From: JANQPA01 sp964628385
GTDB taxonomy: Bacteria; Bacteroidota; Bacteroidia; Chitinophagales; Saprospiraceae
Direction of reading: 5' to 3'
Assembly: GCA_964628385.1 (NCBI GenBank)
Contig: CAZVOD010000050.1
Location: 1-32,673 of the forward strand
DNA: 32,673 bases
Part shown: piece by piece, positions 23,501 to 30,030 of the stretch
How the letters are laid out: every line of letters starts with the position of its first letter
Position numbering within the stretch: position 1 is the first letter of the stretch
Program-made: the position numbers and the translations under genes
Notes under the pieces: generated by a model
Database searches by the model: none
What the model was told of the DNA's origin: nothing
Seen by the model: only the letters and a program-made list of their open reading frames with translations

Positions 23501-24314
23501 CCTGAAAAATTTCGCGGCCATGCTGGGGGTCTTGTTGATAGCCTTCTTTCTAGTGAGAAGCGGCCTCAATTGGTATACCAATCACGGAGAATCCCAACAA
23601 GTAGAAAATTTTGAAGGAAGGACGATTAATGCGGCCGAGCGGCTGGCCAGAGACCGCGGCCTTCGCCTGGAAGTTATGGACTCTATCTTTGAAATCGGTC
23701 GGGCACCCGGAATGGTCATCGAGCAAACGCCAAAGGAAGGATCAAAGGTAAAGTCTAACCGGACTATCTATTTGGTTATTACCAGGCTGACACCGACCAA
23801 AGTGACGCTCCCTGATTTGGTGGGTAATGATGATTATTATCGTTATACCCGTAAGTTAGAACAACAAGAAGTAAACTATAAGGTCAGAGATAAAGTACAG
23901 GATTTTCGCCTGGAAGAAAATACTATCTTGTACCTTTATTACAATGATCAGAAGATAACTGCTGCTGATCTCAATAAGGGGGTAAAAGTACCTAAAGGAA
24001 GTACGGTAGAATTTGTGATAACAGAAAGAAGAACAGGCAATGTCCCGGTTCCTAATCTGGTGTGTAAAAGATATCAGGAAGCGATGTTTTTGATTGAATC
24101 CAACAAGCTTTCTGCCGGAAATATAACGACTAATCTTCCTGAATCAGCCTGGGGTGAGGCTTTCATCGTTCGGCAGGATCCCGCTTATGTGCCGGGGCAA
24201 AGTATACCTACCGGGACGCCGATCAACATTGTCCTGGCGGCTAACCGGCCTGCAGGTTGTGGTCAGGATGATGTATTGGATCAGGCTAACGGCCTGGAAG
24301 AAGAACAGTTTTAA
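20559..24314 (+). CDS. Tandem D-Ala-D-Ala ligase-like protein fused to TM and PASTA repeats
   Basis: One uninterrupted frame of 1251 residues. Residues 1-450 and 485-895 are each a D-alanine-D-alanine ligase-like ATP-grasp unit (usual length about 306). Unit 1 has GGPSRERE (10-17, Glu15), LALHGEFGEDG (His121), GSSIGVS (208-214), DYRSKY (354-359), Arg398/Asp400 and Asn415, but Arg203 replaces the ATP-binding Lys and Asp413 a metal-binding Glu. Unit 2 keeps Lys686, Glu859 and Asn861 but has GCSSAV for GSSVGM (Cys692 for Ser150 of E. coli DdlB) and Phe795 for Tyr216. After a disordered linker (900-965) comes one helix (about 984-999), then three PASTA-like repeats (about 1018-1077, 1082-1156, 1162-1227) that would be periplasmic. 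In the family the ligase makes the dipeptide for peptidoglycan stems and PASTA binds muropeptides. A rhodanese gene follows after 18 bases. Confidence 0.93.
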   Translation: MKVKVGIFFGGPSREREISFAGGRTVYDNLNQTLFEAVPIFIDSHKNFIQLDWEYIYKGSIRDFYPPVDQLPDSPNGFQIYLESLGHLSEEQMDQLIETVGKRIPPDELPQEISVAFLALHGEFGEDGQLQRMLEELNIPYTGSGIQASEIGMDKAIQKELMLQKDFECPKVRVLERKDWLTSDLKGIYEEAIEAIGFPLVIRPANQGSSIGVSIIEHDNIEAFREAVNNAFFRELIPVKRWKTASIYEKNEHIRLLTDIRVGVGFPVDVTFNNETYTIYHPEQLLSFLNKEAEEWAGPADADFLLEGYHSEEKVILEEFINGQEFSCIVIRKEDGSVVALPPTEIVKGNEVFDYRSKYMPGFSRKVTPIRLPVEDIEKIRKECERLFVELGFETYARIDGFFTEDKKTFLNDPNTTSGMLPSSFFFHQAAEIGLNPSQFLTYIIRASLQERLAACPGVASFRNLLELLDDNIQMLREEAVKKQKIGVFLGGYSFERHISVESGRNIFEKLSSSDKYEPIPVFLTGSEEEMSIFQLPINLLLKDNADDIRDKINHWSRNETLEKIKKECHDITQKYASAEVVFEPVKLQFEDLADRLDFAFIALHGRPGEDGYLQKIFEKIELPYNGSGVQSSEVTIDKYKTLQVLSRNGFVVTEQMLAKRADFESDEEEFFRTINQKFDYPFVAKPVDDGCSSAVKVIRNEEELKAYVRLIFRQPGELGEEDRKVLKLRLREEFPIKNVILLEDLIRGGNARHFLEVTGGLLTGYKPDGSVYYEVFEPSETLASGDVLSLEEKFLAGEGQNITPARFSANRQEYQYIADQVKADLERVARILNIQGYARIDAFVRIFEDNSVETIVVEVNSLPGMTPATCIFHQAAISGYKPYDFIERIIEFGKRRFVQRVTQGTELPAFASTMAATINREEEETTLPTEEKKSVFAPEPTPTYQPDTTAYESFAEEEKKPSFFQKIWIPVWSFLKSPFFLKNFAAMLGVLLIAFFLVRSGLNWYTNHGESQQVENFEGRTINAAERLARDRGLRLEVMDSIFEIGRAPGMVIEQTPKEGSKVKSNRTIYLVITRLTPTKVTLPDLVGNDDYYRYTRKLEQQEVNYKVRDKVQDFRLEENTILYLYYNDQKITAADLNKGVKVPKGSTVEFVITERRTGNVPVPNLVCKRYQEAMFLIESNKLSAGNITTNLPESAWGEAFIVRQDPAYVPGQSIPTGTPINIVLAANRPAGCGQDDVLDQANGLEEEQF

Positions 24315-24332
24315 CATCCCAAATTATATAAA

Positions 24333-24641
24333 ATGGATATTAACGTTAAGGAGCTTAAAGAGAAATTAGAAAAAGAAGAAGCTTTTGTACTTATCGATGT
24401 ACGTGAGCCGCATGAACATGAAGAGTTCAATATTGGTGGAGACTTGATTCCATTAGGTAACTTTCCGGGCGTCATTAACGAGCTGGAAGAATATAAAGAT
24501 AAAGAAGTGGTCGTTTATTGCCGTTCAGGTAGGAGAAGTGCTATGGCCAAGCAGCTTTTTGAGCGATCTGGCTTTAATAATGTAAGGAATCTAGAAGGAG
24601 GCCTATTGGCTTGGCAAGAAAATTTCGGTGAGGAGGCTTAA
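24333..24641 (+). CDS. Single-domain rhodanese-like protein
   Basis: This 102-residue cytoplasmic protein is one rhodanese domain: VLIDVREPHEHEEFNIGG (19-36) at the N-terminal side and the active loop YCRSGRRS (62-69) with the catalytic Cys63. Such proteins move sulfur as a persulfide between donor and acceptor. GGLLAW near the end is the conserved closing motif. There is no signal peptide. It sits 18 bases after the ligase-PASTA gene, so the two are co-transcribed; no functional link is obvious. Confidence 0.93.
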   Translation: MDINVKELKEKLEKEEAFVLIDVREPHEHEEFNIGGDLIPLGNFPGVINELEEYKDKEVVVYCRSGRRSAMAKQLFERSGFNNVRNLEGGLLAWQENFGEEA

Positions 24642-24669
24642 TCAAGCCAATCTCTGATTGAATTTTTAT

Positions 24670-24714
24670 AAGCATTTTCCCCAAATTGGTGTAACCGATT
24701 GAGGGAAAATGCTT
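24670..24714. terminator. Strong bidirectional terminator after the rhodanese gene
   Basis: AAGCATTTTCCC (24670-24681) and GGGAAAATGCTT (24703-24714) form a perfect 12-bp stem. The 21-base interval contains an inner hairpin (AAT.GGT / ACC.ATT) with a GTA loop. T-rich sequence lies on both sides, and the convergent genes end at 24641 and 24727. Confidence 0.85.
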
Positions 24715-24726
24715 TATCTTATTTTA

Positions 24727-25320
24727 CTATATTTTCTCCATTTTCTTGGGCAGTACGTAAGATTCGATACTGTGCTCACTCTTCAGCCTGTCTTTAAGCT
24801 GATTTGCTTCGTTCAAATTATCAAAGCGATCAACAAGGACCACCGCGTAAGCGCCTTTATCAAAAATATGCATAGCCGCATTCTGGTAACCTAATTTTTG
24901 AAGGTTGGCAGCATGGCTTTCCGCATTAGCGCGTTGTTTGAAGCTTCCGGAAATGACCATGTAGCGACCTTCCGAAGATGAATTGCTGGTATAATTATCT
25001 TTTTGTACCGCGCCGTCATCAAAACCTGAATACTCCTCATCGTTGCTGTTATCATCAGCTGTGTATCCATCCTTTTGAGTTTCGTCGTATCCGGCTCCAT
25101 CCTGATCATAATAATCATCAGACGTATTATCCTCAAAGGAATTTGAAGGATAACCAGGATCTTCATCGTATCCATCGTAGTTACCTTGCTGTTCTTCAAT
25201 AGCTGAGGCAGGCGTATTTTGTGTAAGCTCGTTGTTTTGAACAATCTGATAGATAAGAATACCAAGGGCAAAAATACCTACAACTACAACGACAATGGTT
25301 AGAATATCTAATTTTGACAT
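24727..25320 (-). CDS. Membrane-anchored SPOR-domain protein
   Basis: This 197-residue protein has a short cytoplasmic start, a membrane helix at 6-27 (LTIVVVVVGIFALGILIYQI is its core), an acidic disordered linker (about 30-115) rich in Asp, Asn, Gly and Tyr, and a C-terminal SPOR domain (about 118-192: RYMVISGSFKQRANAESHAA through SYVLPKK). SPOR domains bind denuded septal peptidoglycan, and the linker would span the periplasm. The acid- and Tyr-rich linker (DDYYDQDGAGYDE) is noticeable. It converges with the rhodanese gene across a terminator; the metallo-hydrolase gene is 74 bases upstream. Confidence 0.9.
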   Translation of the reverse strand: MSKLDILTIVVVVVGIFALGILIYQIVQNNELTQNTPASAIEEQQGNYDGYDEDPGYPSNSFEDNTSDDYYDQDGAGYDETQKDGYTADDNSNDEEYSGFDDGAVQKDNYTSNSSSEGRYMVISGSFKQRANAESHAANLQKLGYQNAAMHIFDKGAYAVVLVDRFDNLNEANQLKDRLKSEHSIESYVLPKKMEKI

Positions 25321-25394
25321 TTTTGTCTTACAATTTGTTTATAGAAATATAGTTAGGTTCTTTTGATAAATGCAAGCAAATTAGTTGTTTTTTA

Positions 25395-26171
25395 TCAATT
25401 TTCAGTTGAAATAACTATTTCAAGGCCGTCGTAAGCCAGATTGACCCCCTCGGGAAGCTTTTTGTTAATTTCCTGGTACCGGCCCATTCTATGACTGATG
25501 TGAGTGAGATAAGCCTGCCGGGGCTGCAGCACCTTTATCCATTCCAGGGCTTCTTCCAAATTAAGGTGTGAATGATGTGGCTTATGATGTAATGCATTCA
25601 GAACAAGAGTATCAAGTCCAAGTAGTTTTTCCTTTTCTTTGGGAGCAATAGTCTTGGCATCTGTTACATAGGCAAAGTTACCTAGCCGGAAGCCGATAAC
25701 GGGAAGTTTCCCGTGAATGACTTCAAGCGGAGTAATATCATAGCCCACGACATGAAATGGGGTTTCTTTATTTATTTCCTGTAAAAGTAACCTCGGAGCA
25801 CCAGGGTAGGGGTTGGCCTCAAAAATATAACCAAATCGCTTCCTGATCTCTCCACAAACGCTCTTAGTGGCCAGTACCGGCATGTCTTTTCTGGCCATGA
25901 AATTGAAAGGCCTGACATCGTCAAGGCCTATAATGTGATCGTTATGCTCGTGAGTGATCAGTACGGCATCCAAAGAGTTGATGCCTGTTCTCAGCATTTG
26001 CTGCCGGAAATCCGGCCCACAATCAATCGCAATATTCCCTTTGTCACTACAAATGACTGCCGCCGTACGCAGCCTTTTGTCTTTGGCGTGGCTACTTTGG
26101 CACACTTCGCACTGACAACCAATCACAGGTACTCCCTGTGAAGTACCCGAACCTGTAATTATAACTTTCGT
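25395..26171 (-). CDS. PhnP-like metallo-beta-lactamase-fold hydrolase, unusual start
   Basis: This metallo-hydrolase resembles PhnP, which hydrolyses cyclic phosphodiesters. The zinc ligands are HEHNDH (residues 74-79 from the start used here), with further ligands in HLNLEEA and the C-terminal THISHRMG. CQCEVC near the N-terminus resembles the structural zinc site of PhnP. The first conventional start is the GTG at 26126 (243 residues), but that removes the first beta-strand. Fifteen codons further upstream, KVIITGSGTSQGVP is exactly the family N-terminus, and the codon before KV is ACG (26171-26169) where ATG is expected. No ATG, GTG or TTG lies in frame between there and the upstream gene's stop. 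I annotate from the ACG (258 residues). The frame is certain; the initiation codon is not. Confidence 0.8.
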   Translation of the reverse strand, partial: TKVIITGSGTSQGVPVIGCQCEVCQSSHAKDKRLRTAAVICSDKGNIAIDCGPDFRQQMLRTGINSLDAVLITHEHNDHIIGLDDVRPFNFMARKDMPVLATKSVCGEIRKRFGYIFEANPYPGAPRLLLQEINKETPFHVVGYDITPLEVIHGKLPVIGFRLGNFAYVTDAKTIAPKEKEKLLGLDTLVLNALHHKPHHSHLNLEEALEWIKVLQPRQAYLTHISHRMGRYQEINKKLPEGVNLAYDGLEIVISTEN

Positions 26172-26182
26172 CTCGATAGGAA

Positions 26183-26452
26183 TTAATTTTCTTCTTGAAT
26201 TACTTGATGGTAAAACTTTATCATTTTGGCGTTTTCCAGGCCCTCCGGCTCCACCTGTAGCGTTTTTAAAATATCAACCAGGCAAGCTATACGGCCATTG
26301 GTATCATAAAACTTGTTAACTACAGCTATCTTCTTATCTTTAACCAGGCAATATCCAGATTGGAAATTTCCTTTCTCATACCTAATAATATACCCAATTG
26401 CCGTAAACAGCTCTTCCAGTTTTTTAAGATTATGCTTGGTTGGTTTAATCAT
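26183..26452 (-). CDS. Small conserved Bacteroidota protein of unknown function
   Basis: This is an 89-residue soluble basic protein. The open frame extends upstream to 26752 antisense to the outer-membrane gene, but protein character begins at the ATG at 26452 (MIKPTKHNLKKLEELFTAIG), which has GGGAT just before it and a promoter box 40 bases upstream. The sequence continues YIIRYEKGNFQSGYCLVKDK and KIAVVNKFYDTNGRIACLVD, which I recognise as a pattern recurring in Bacteroidota, often beside metallo-hydrolase or ribosome-associated genes; no function is known to me. The stop lies 11 bases before the ACG of the metallo-hydrolase, so the two are probably translated from one message. Confidence 0.8.
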   Translation of the reverse strand: MIKPTKHNLKKLEELFTAIGYIIRYEKGNFQSGYCLVKDKKIAVVNKFYDTNGRIACLVDILKTLQVEPEGLENAKMIKFYHQVIQEEN

Positions 26453-26492
26453 TATCCCGTGAAAAGAGTTGGTTAAAAAAATGTGTAATTTG

Positions 26493-26500
26493 GCGTTATG
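26493..26500 (-). promoter_or_regulatory. -7 box of the 26452 gene
   Basis: On the minus strand TAAATTTG is an exact Bacteroidota -7 box ending 40 bases before the ATG at 26452. It supports that ATG over the longer frame, whose start lies inside the divergent gene. No clear -33 element is seen. Confidence 0.5.
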
Positions 26501-26549
26501 ATCAAATTTACTGACTAATTTTTTAAACACTAATTGAAATGCTGAACTT

Positions 26550-27134
26550 ATGAAACATTTTCTTTGTGTATTCCTGTTATGCAGCCTTTTTAGTACACAA
26601 CCTCTAAAAGCCCAAACGTTTGAAGGAGCTGTTTTGTTAGGCACTAATCTATCGCAGATAGATGGCGATCTGTTGGCAGGCTTCAACCAAATCGGTCTGA
26701 ATGGAGGTATTAGAGTAGGTGTGAATTTTGCGGAACGCTGGAAAGTTACCATGGGCTTACAGTTTGCTCAGGGGGGCAGTAGCTTTGGCAATGATGAATT
26801 TTCTTCGTCCCAATTTGACAATATCCGTTTGAATATGGTAGAAGTACCACTATTGCTGCATTTCAAAGAATGGAAATTTAACCTGAATGCCGGCTTTATG
26901 TACAGCCGCCTTATCAACTATACAATTATTGATTTGGTAGGGGAGGACCTTTCAGATTCCATACTCTTCAATAATGATATAGTTTCTGTAGCACTCGGAG
27001 CAAGCTACTACTTCAATGACAACTGGGGCCTGGATGTGATTTGGAATAAAGGCCTGACTGACCTGCAAGCCGACCCTGACAACAATACTTTTTTGACGCG
27101 TAATTTATCTATAAGACTGGTTTTTATATTGTAA
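26550..27134 (+). CDS. Outer-membrane beta-barrel protein, PorT-like family
   Basis: This 194-residue secreted protein has a signal peptide (1-21, cleavage after Ala21 in LKAQ) and alternating amphipathic strands typical of a small eight-stranded barrel: GAVLLGTNLSQIDGDLLAGF, then GGIRVGVNFAERWKVTMGL, and the final LSIRLVFIL ending in an aromatic and aliphatic strand. This is the outer-membrane beta-barrel/porin-like family common in Bacteroidota (PorT-like in broad databases). There is no enzymatic motif and the cargo is unknown. The stop is one base before the ppx ATG, so translation of the two is probably coupled. Confidence 0.85.
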   Translation: MKHFLCVFLLCSLFSTQPLKAQTFEGAVLLGTNLSQIDGDLLAGFNQIGLNGGIRVGVNFAERWKVTMGLQFAQGGSSFGNDEFSSSQFDNIRLNMVEVPLLLHFKEWKFNLNAGFMYSRLINYTIIDLVGEDLSDSILFNNDIVSVALGASYYFNDNWGLDVIWNKGLTDLQADPDNNTFLTRNLSIRLVFIL

Positions 27135-27135
27135 A

Positions 27136-28047
27136 ATGGAAAAAAATATAGCTGTAATAGATTTGGGTACCAATACCTTCCACTTGTTAATCGTAAGACT
27201 TGGACCCTCCACTGAGCTGGGCTTTGAGACAATATACCGGGAACGGGTTTATGTTAAATTAACCGAAGAAGGAATAGAAAAGATTGGAAAAGCTGCTTTC
27301 GACAGAGGCAGGAAAGCGTTAAAACAATTTCGTAAAATGCTGGATAAATTTGAGACGACTGAGGTGACAGCTATTGGTACGGCAGCTCTCAGAACAGCCA
27401 GTAATGGGGCCGCTTTTATACAAGAAGCCCTCCAATATACCGGCATACACATACAGCTTATCAATGGTAACAGGGAGGCCGACTTGATCGGAAAAGGCGT
27501 TTCGCTGGCTTTACCAGCCATGGGAAACGAAAAAATCCTGATCATGGATATTGGAGGAGGTAGCGTAGAATTTATGATTAAAGATCGCAATCAGGTGTAT
27601 TGGTCAGAAAGCTTTCCTATTGGCGTCGCTATTCTATTCAAAAAATTTAATTTGTTGGGTCCATTAAAAGATGGCGAGGCGCTTCCCTTGCAGACCTTTC
27701 TCAGGGATAGGCTCTCTAAGCTTTTGCCCAAACTGAATGAATTTAAAGTTGATAAACTGGTCGGAGCATCGGGTACCTTTGATGTATTGGATCGCTTTAT
27801 GTCACCGCTAAAAGGCAGCGATAACTATTCTGAATTCAAAATTACAGATTTTCATCCCACTTATAATCAACTGGTACAAACCAGCCTAGAAGAACGGTTA
27901 GCCGATCCAAGGATTCCGAAGGCCAGAGCAGAAATGCTTATTGTAGCATTGATATTGATCAAAGAGATAATAGCATTTAGCAAAGTGCCGTCCCTGATAG
28001 TCAGTTCTTTCGCTTTAAAAGAAGGTGTAATCTCTGAACAGCTCTAA
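27136..28047 (+). CDS. Short Ppx/GppA-family exopolyphosphatase
   Basis: This 303-residue actin-fold phosphatase hydrolyses polyphosphate or converts pppGpp to ppGpp. Phosphate-binding loops are DLGTNTFHLL (9-18), GTAALRTA (81-88) and DIGGGS (138-143); the catalytic Glu is Glu114 in NGNREADLIGKG. It lacks the C-terminal helical HD-like domain of E. coli Ppx, as do the short enzymes common in Bacteroidota and Actinobacteria. Which substrate it prefers cannot be told. The ATG lies one base after the barrel gene stop. Confidence 0.92.
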   Translation: MEKNIAVIDLGTNTFHLLIVRLGPSTELGFETIYRERVYVKLTEEGIEKIGKAAFDRGRKALKQFRKMLDKFETTEVTAIGTAALRTASNGAAFIQEALQYTGIHIQLINGNREADLIGKGVSLALPAMGNEKILIMDIGGGSVEFMIKDRNQVYWSESFPIGVAILFKKFNLLGPLKDGEALPLQTFLRDRLSKLLPKLNEFKVDKLVGASGTFDVLDRFMSPLKGSDNYSEFKITDFHPTYNQLVQTSLEERLADPRIPKARAEMLIVALILIKEIIAFSKVPSLIVSSFALKEGVISEQL

Positions 28048-28083
28048 AGGATGACAGCGTACAGGAATGGCGGGGAAACACAC

Positions 28084-28479
28084 CTATCGTTCTGCTTCGC
28101 TATCCTCCTCTTTGTCACCCATTTGCTTATCTTCGTGCAGCCGATCAAACAACTGACGTAGGCGATACATCTCATCGAGTGTATCATCCAGAAAGAAACT
28201 AATATCAGGGATTCTGCGCATGTGTTTTTTTACTCTTGTAGTGAGGGCTTGCTTGAGCCTGATGATATTCTCTTCCATTTCCAGGATTACCTCCTGTTTA
28301 TTTTCGGTATTGTAAACGCTTACATATATTTTAGCGAGGCTGAAATCAGGCGTCATCTTTACGCTCGTTACTGTTACTAGGACATCTGTACCATAAACAT
28401 ATCCTCCTTCCTGCTGTAAAACAATTCCAAAATTCCTCTTGATCAATTCCGATACCTGACGTTGTCTTTTTGATTCCAT
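28084..28479 (-). CDS. rbfA: Ribosome-binding factor A
   Basis: This 131-residue RbfA binds the 30S subunit near helix 1 of 16S rRNA and aids late maturation. The KH-like fold is visible: SKRQRQVSELIKRNFGIVLQ at the start, VTVTSVKMTPDFSLAKIYVS (35-54), and KHMRRIPDISFFLDDTLDEM near 84-103. The acidic tail after 115 is typical of the phylum. It converges with ppx (36-base gap, no obvious terminator). Confidence 0.96.
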   Translation of the reverse strand: MESKRQRQVSELIKRNFGIVLQQEGGYVYGTDVLVTVTSVKMTPDFSLAKIYVSVYNTENKQEVILEMEENIIRLKQALTTRVKKHMRRIPDISFFLDDTLDEMYRLRQLFDRLHEDKQMGDKEEDSEAER

Positions 28480-28656
28480 GATGCAGTGCTGTTTAAAATC
28501 AGGGCTGATTGCAGAACAGGGCCCGATTTTGTCTTGACAATAATCAAAAGTAATTTTTATTCGCCTAAGATGATAATTAAGCAGCCTAAAAATTCCAATT
28601 GCGAATTTAGAATTAGCAACACGGTGGCTACAGCATCAGTTTCATCTATTGTGAAA

Positions 28657-29481
28657 TTAACCCATCATGGCATTGGCTGTTAATATTTTTCCTCCCAATT
28701 CTATGTTACCTTCTATGTCAATATACTTTTGCGATTCTCGCTCCGAAAGTCCGTTAGTGAATAATCGCCAGGCTACATGGCTTTGTATGTGTATTTGACA
28801 AATGGGGTGGATATCGCACTCTGAATATAATTCCCAGCCATCGGTACTTTTCATCAGGTACCAAACTCCAAAGCCATCACTGACGTGTATGCTTATCACA
28901 GAGGCTATAGGAGCGTCTATTTCCCTGAAATGACCAGGTAGGGAGCGCATTACGGTTTCCAAAAATGGCAAATAAAATTTATAAGTCATCAGCTCTTCGT
29001 CCAAATGAAAAGGTAGCCTTATTTGCAACTGGTGATGGTACTTTTCGGTGTATTCCCGCGCAGCATGAAACCAGTTGGCGGATTTGTCTTCGCCGGCCCA
29101 AGCTACTGAAAAAACAGCTTGCTCGTAGGGATCCAGCTTCTTGATGTGTTCGTAGTACAGGTTATTAGTGATTTCTAGCAATTCAATAACCAGGGCATTG
29201 CTGAGTCGTTGGCCGGCTTCTACCCAGCTTTTATTTTGCTTATCGATAAAGGCGATGAGGTCTTCTCCTACAGCAGGAGAATGAAAATGATGATCCCGGC
29301 CAGCCGAAATACCCCTTAGGTTTCCATCCAAAAGGTGGAGGGCGACATCTTTTACATTCCAATCCGATGAGATGGTGCTCTTTTTCCAGTCGTTGGGCCG
29401 CAGAGATTTGAGTAAAGTAATGAGCTTCTGATCAAGCAGCGGAAAAAGTTCTGTAGTGCTGATAGGGGCAACTGTCTTCAT
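28657..29481 (-). CDS. DinB/MDMPI-like maleylpyruvate isomerase-family protein
   Basis: This 274-residue protein joins an N-terminal four-helix DinB/MDMPI domain (about 10-160) to a C-terminal SCP2-like region (about 185-270). SSDWNVKDVALHLLDGN (38-54) carries the first metal His49; the later pair is probably Glu146 and His150 in EKYHHQ. In actinobacteria such enzymes use mycothiol, but Bacteroidota make other thiols, so the substrate here is open. The end, LTNGLSE-like followed by an IEGNIELGGKIL strand, is the sterol-carrier-like part. It is a lone minus-strand gene behind rbfA (177-base gap) with no motif that fixes a pathway. Confidence 0.75.
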   Translation of the reverse strand: MKTVAPISTTELFPLLDQKLITLLKSLRPNDWKKSTISSDWNVKDVALHLLDGNLRGISAGRDHHFHSPAVGEDLIAFIDKQNKSWVEAGQRLSNALVIELLEITNNLYYEHIKKLDPYEQAVFSVAWAGEDKSANWFHAAREYTEKYHHQLQIRLPFHLDEELMTYKFYLPFLETVMRSLPGHFREIDAPIASVISIHVSDGFGVWYLMKSTDGWELYSECDIHPICQIHIQSHVAWRLFTNGLSERESQKYIDIEGNIELGGKILTANAMMG

Positions 29482-29734
29482 AGAATTTGTGTTTTATTTG
29501 AAATAATCTCATCTTGTTACTTTTCAAATACCGGGCTTGTTTTGCAGATGCCGCCATGCAACAAAGAAATATCTTTCAATATTTTTTGATATCTGTTCAG
29601 CAAGCTCTTTTAGTCAACTAGCGATTAGCCGTAGAAGGAAAAAATGCGCTGGTTAGGCAATTCTTAAAATTTTTGAGCTAAATCGTTCACATCTTCCTAT
29701 TTTGAGGGCTGATCGTAATTTTAAAAATCGATAA

Positions 29735-29892
29735 GGAATGAGCAATAAATAGATCGCGCTTTTTGACCGAGGGGATTTTGTTCCAAGACAAGGCAGAAAA
29801 CGTAGGCAATGCAGGGCATTAGCGAGGCTTTCTAACGAAGTATTGGGGCAAAAGCCCCCATCAAAAATGATGAGTTATTTTTTTCTCATTCC
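29735..29892. repeat. Second nested palindromic intergenic element
   Basis: A 158-base non-coding element within the 549-base gap 29482-30030. Nested arms are GGAATGAG/CTCATTCC (29735-29742, 29885-29892), AATAA/TTATT (29744-29748, 29875-29879), TTTTTGA/TCAAAAA (29760-29766, 29861-29867), a TTTTG/CAAAA pair with G/C runs (29776-29780, 29849-29853), AGAAA/TTTCT (29795-29799, 29829-29833) and the apex AATGC-AGG-GCATT (29808-29820). GGGGC-AAAA-GCCCC (29845-29857) makes a side hairpin. TAA flanks both ends. Architecture resembles the 9470 element although the sequences differ. Nothing else in the gap looks like a gene. Confidence 0.6.
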
Positions 29893-29974
29893 TAAAAAAG
29901 GAATTTACTTAAATCCTTAATTACAGACTAAAATACACGGTTTAAAGACATTAATTCAAATTATTGTATTTCCA

Positions 29975-30003
29975 AAATAGGCCTTTGGTTAATGAAATAG
30001 GCC
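29975..30003 (+). promoter_or_regulatory. Direct repeat AAATAGGCC upstream of recG
   Basis: AAATAGGCC occurs at 29975-29983 and again at 29995-30003, exactly 20 bases apart (about two helical turns), ending 27 bases before the recG ATG. This spacing suits two copies of a regulator on one DNA face. No clear -7 box is seen nearby. Confidence 0.35.
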
Positions 30004-30030
30004 ATTTAGCTGATAATACCGGAATTTCAC

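Noticed and set aside
26453..26752. N-terminal extension of the small protein that ends at 26183
   Set aside because: It is antisense to the signal peptide and strands of the outer-membrane gene, and a promoter box lies just upstream of the internal ATG at 26452.
29482..30030. Retron or other RT-associated non-coding RNA
   Set aside because: The nested palindrome has no reverse transcriptase or effector gene beside it; the flanks are a DinB-like gene and recG.
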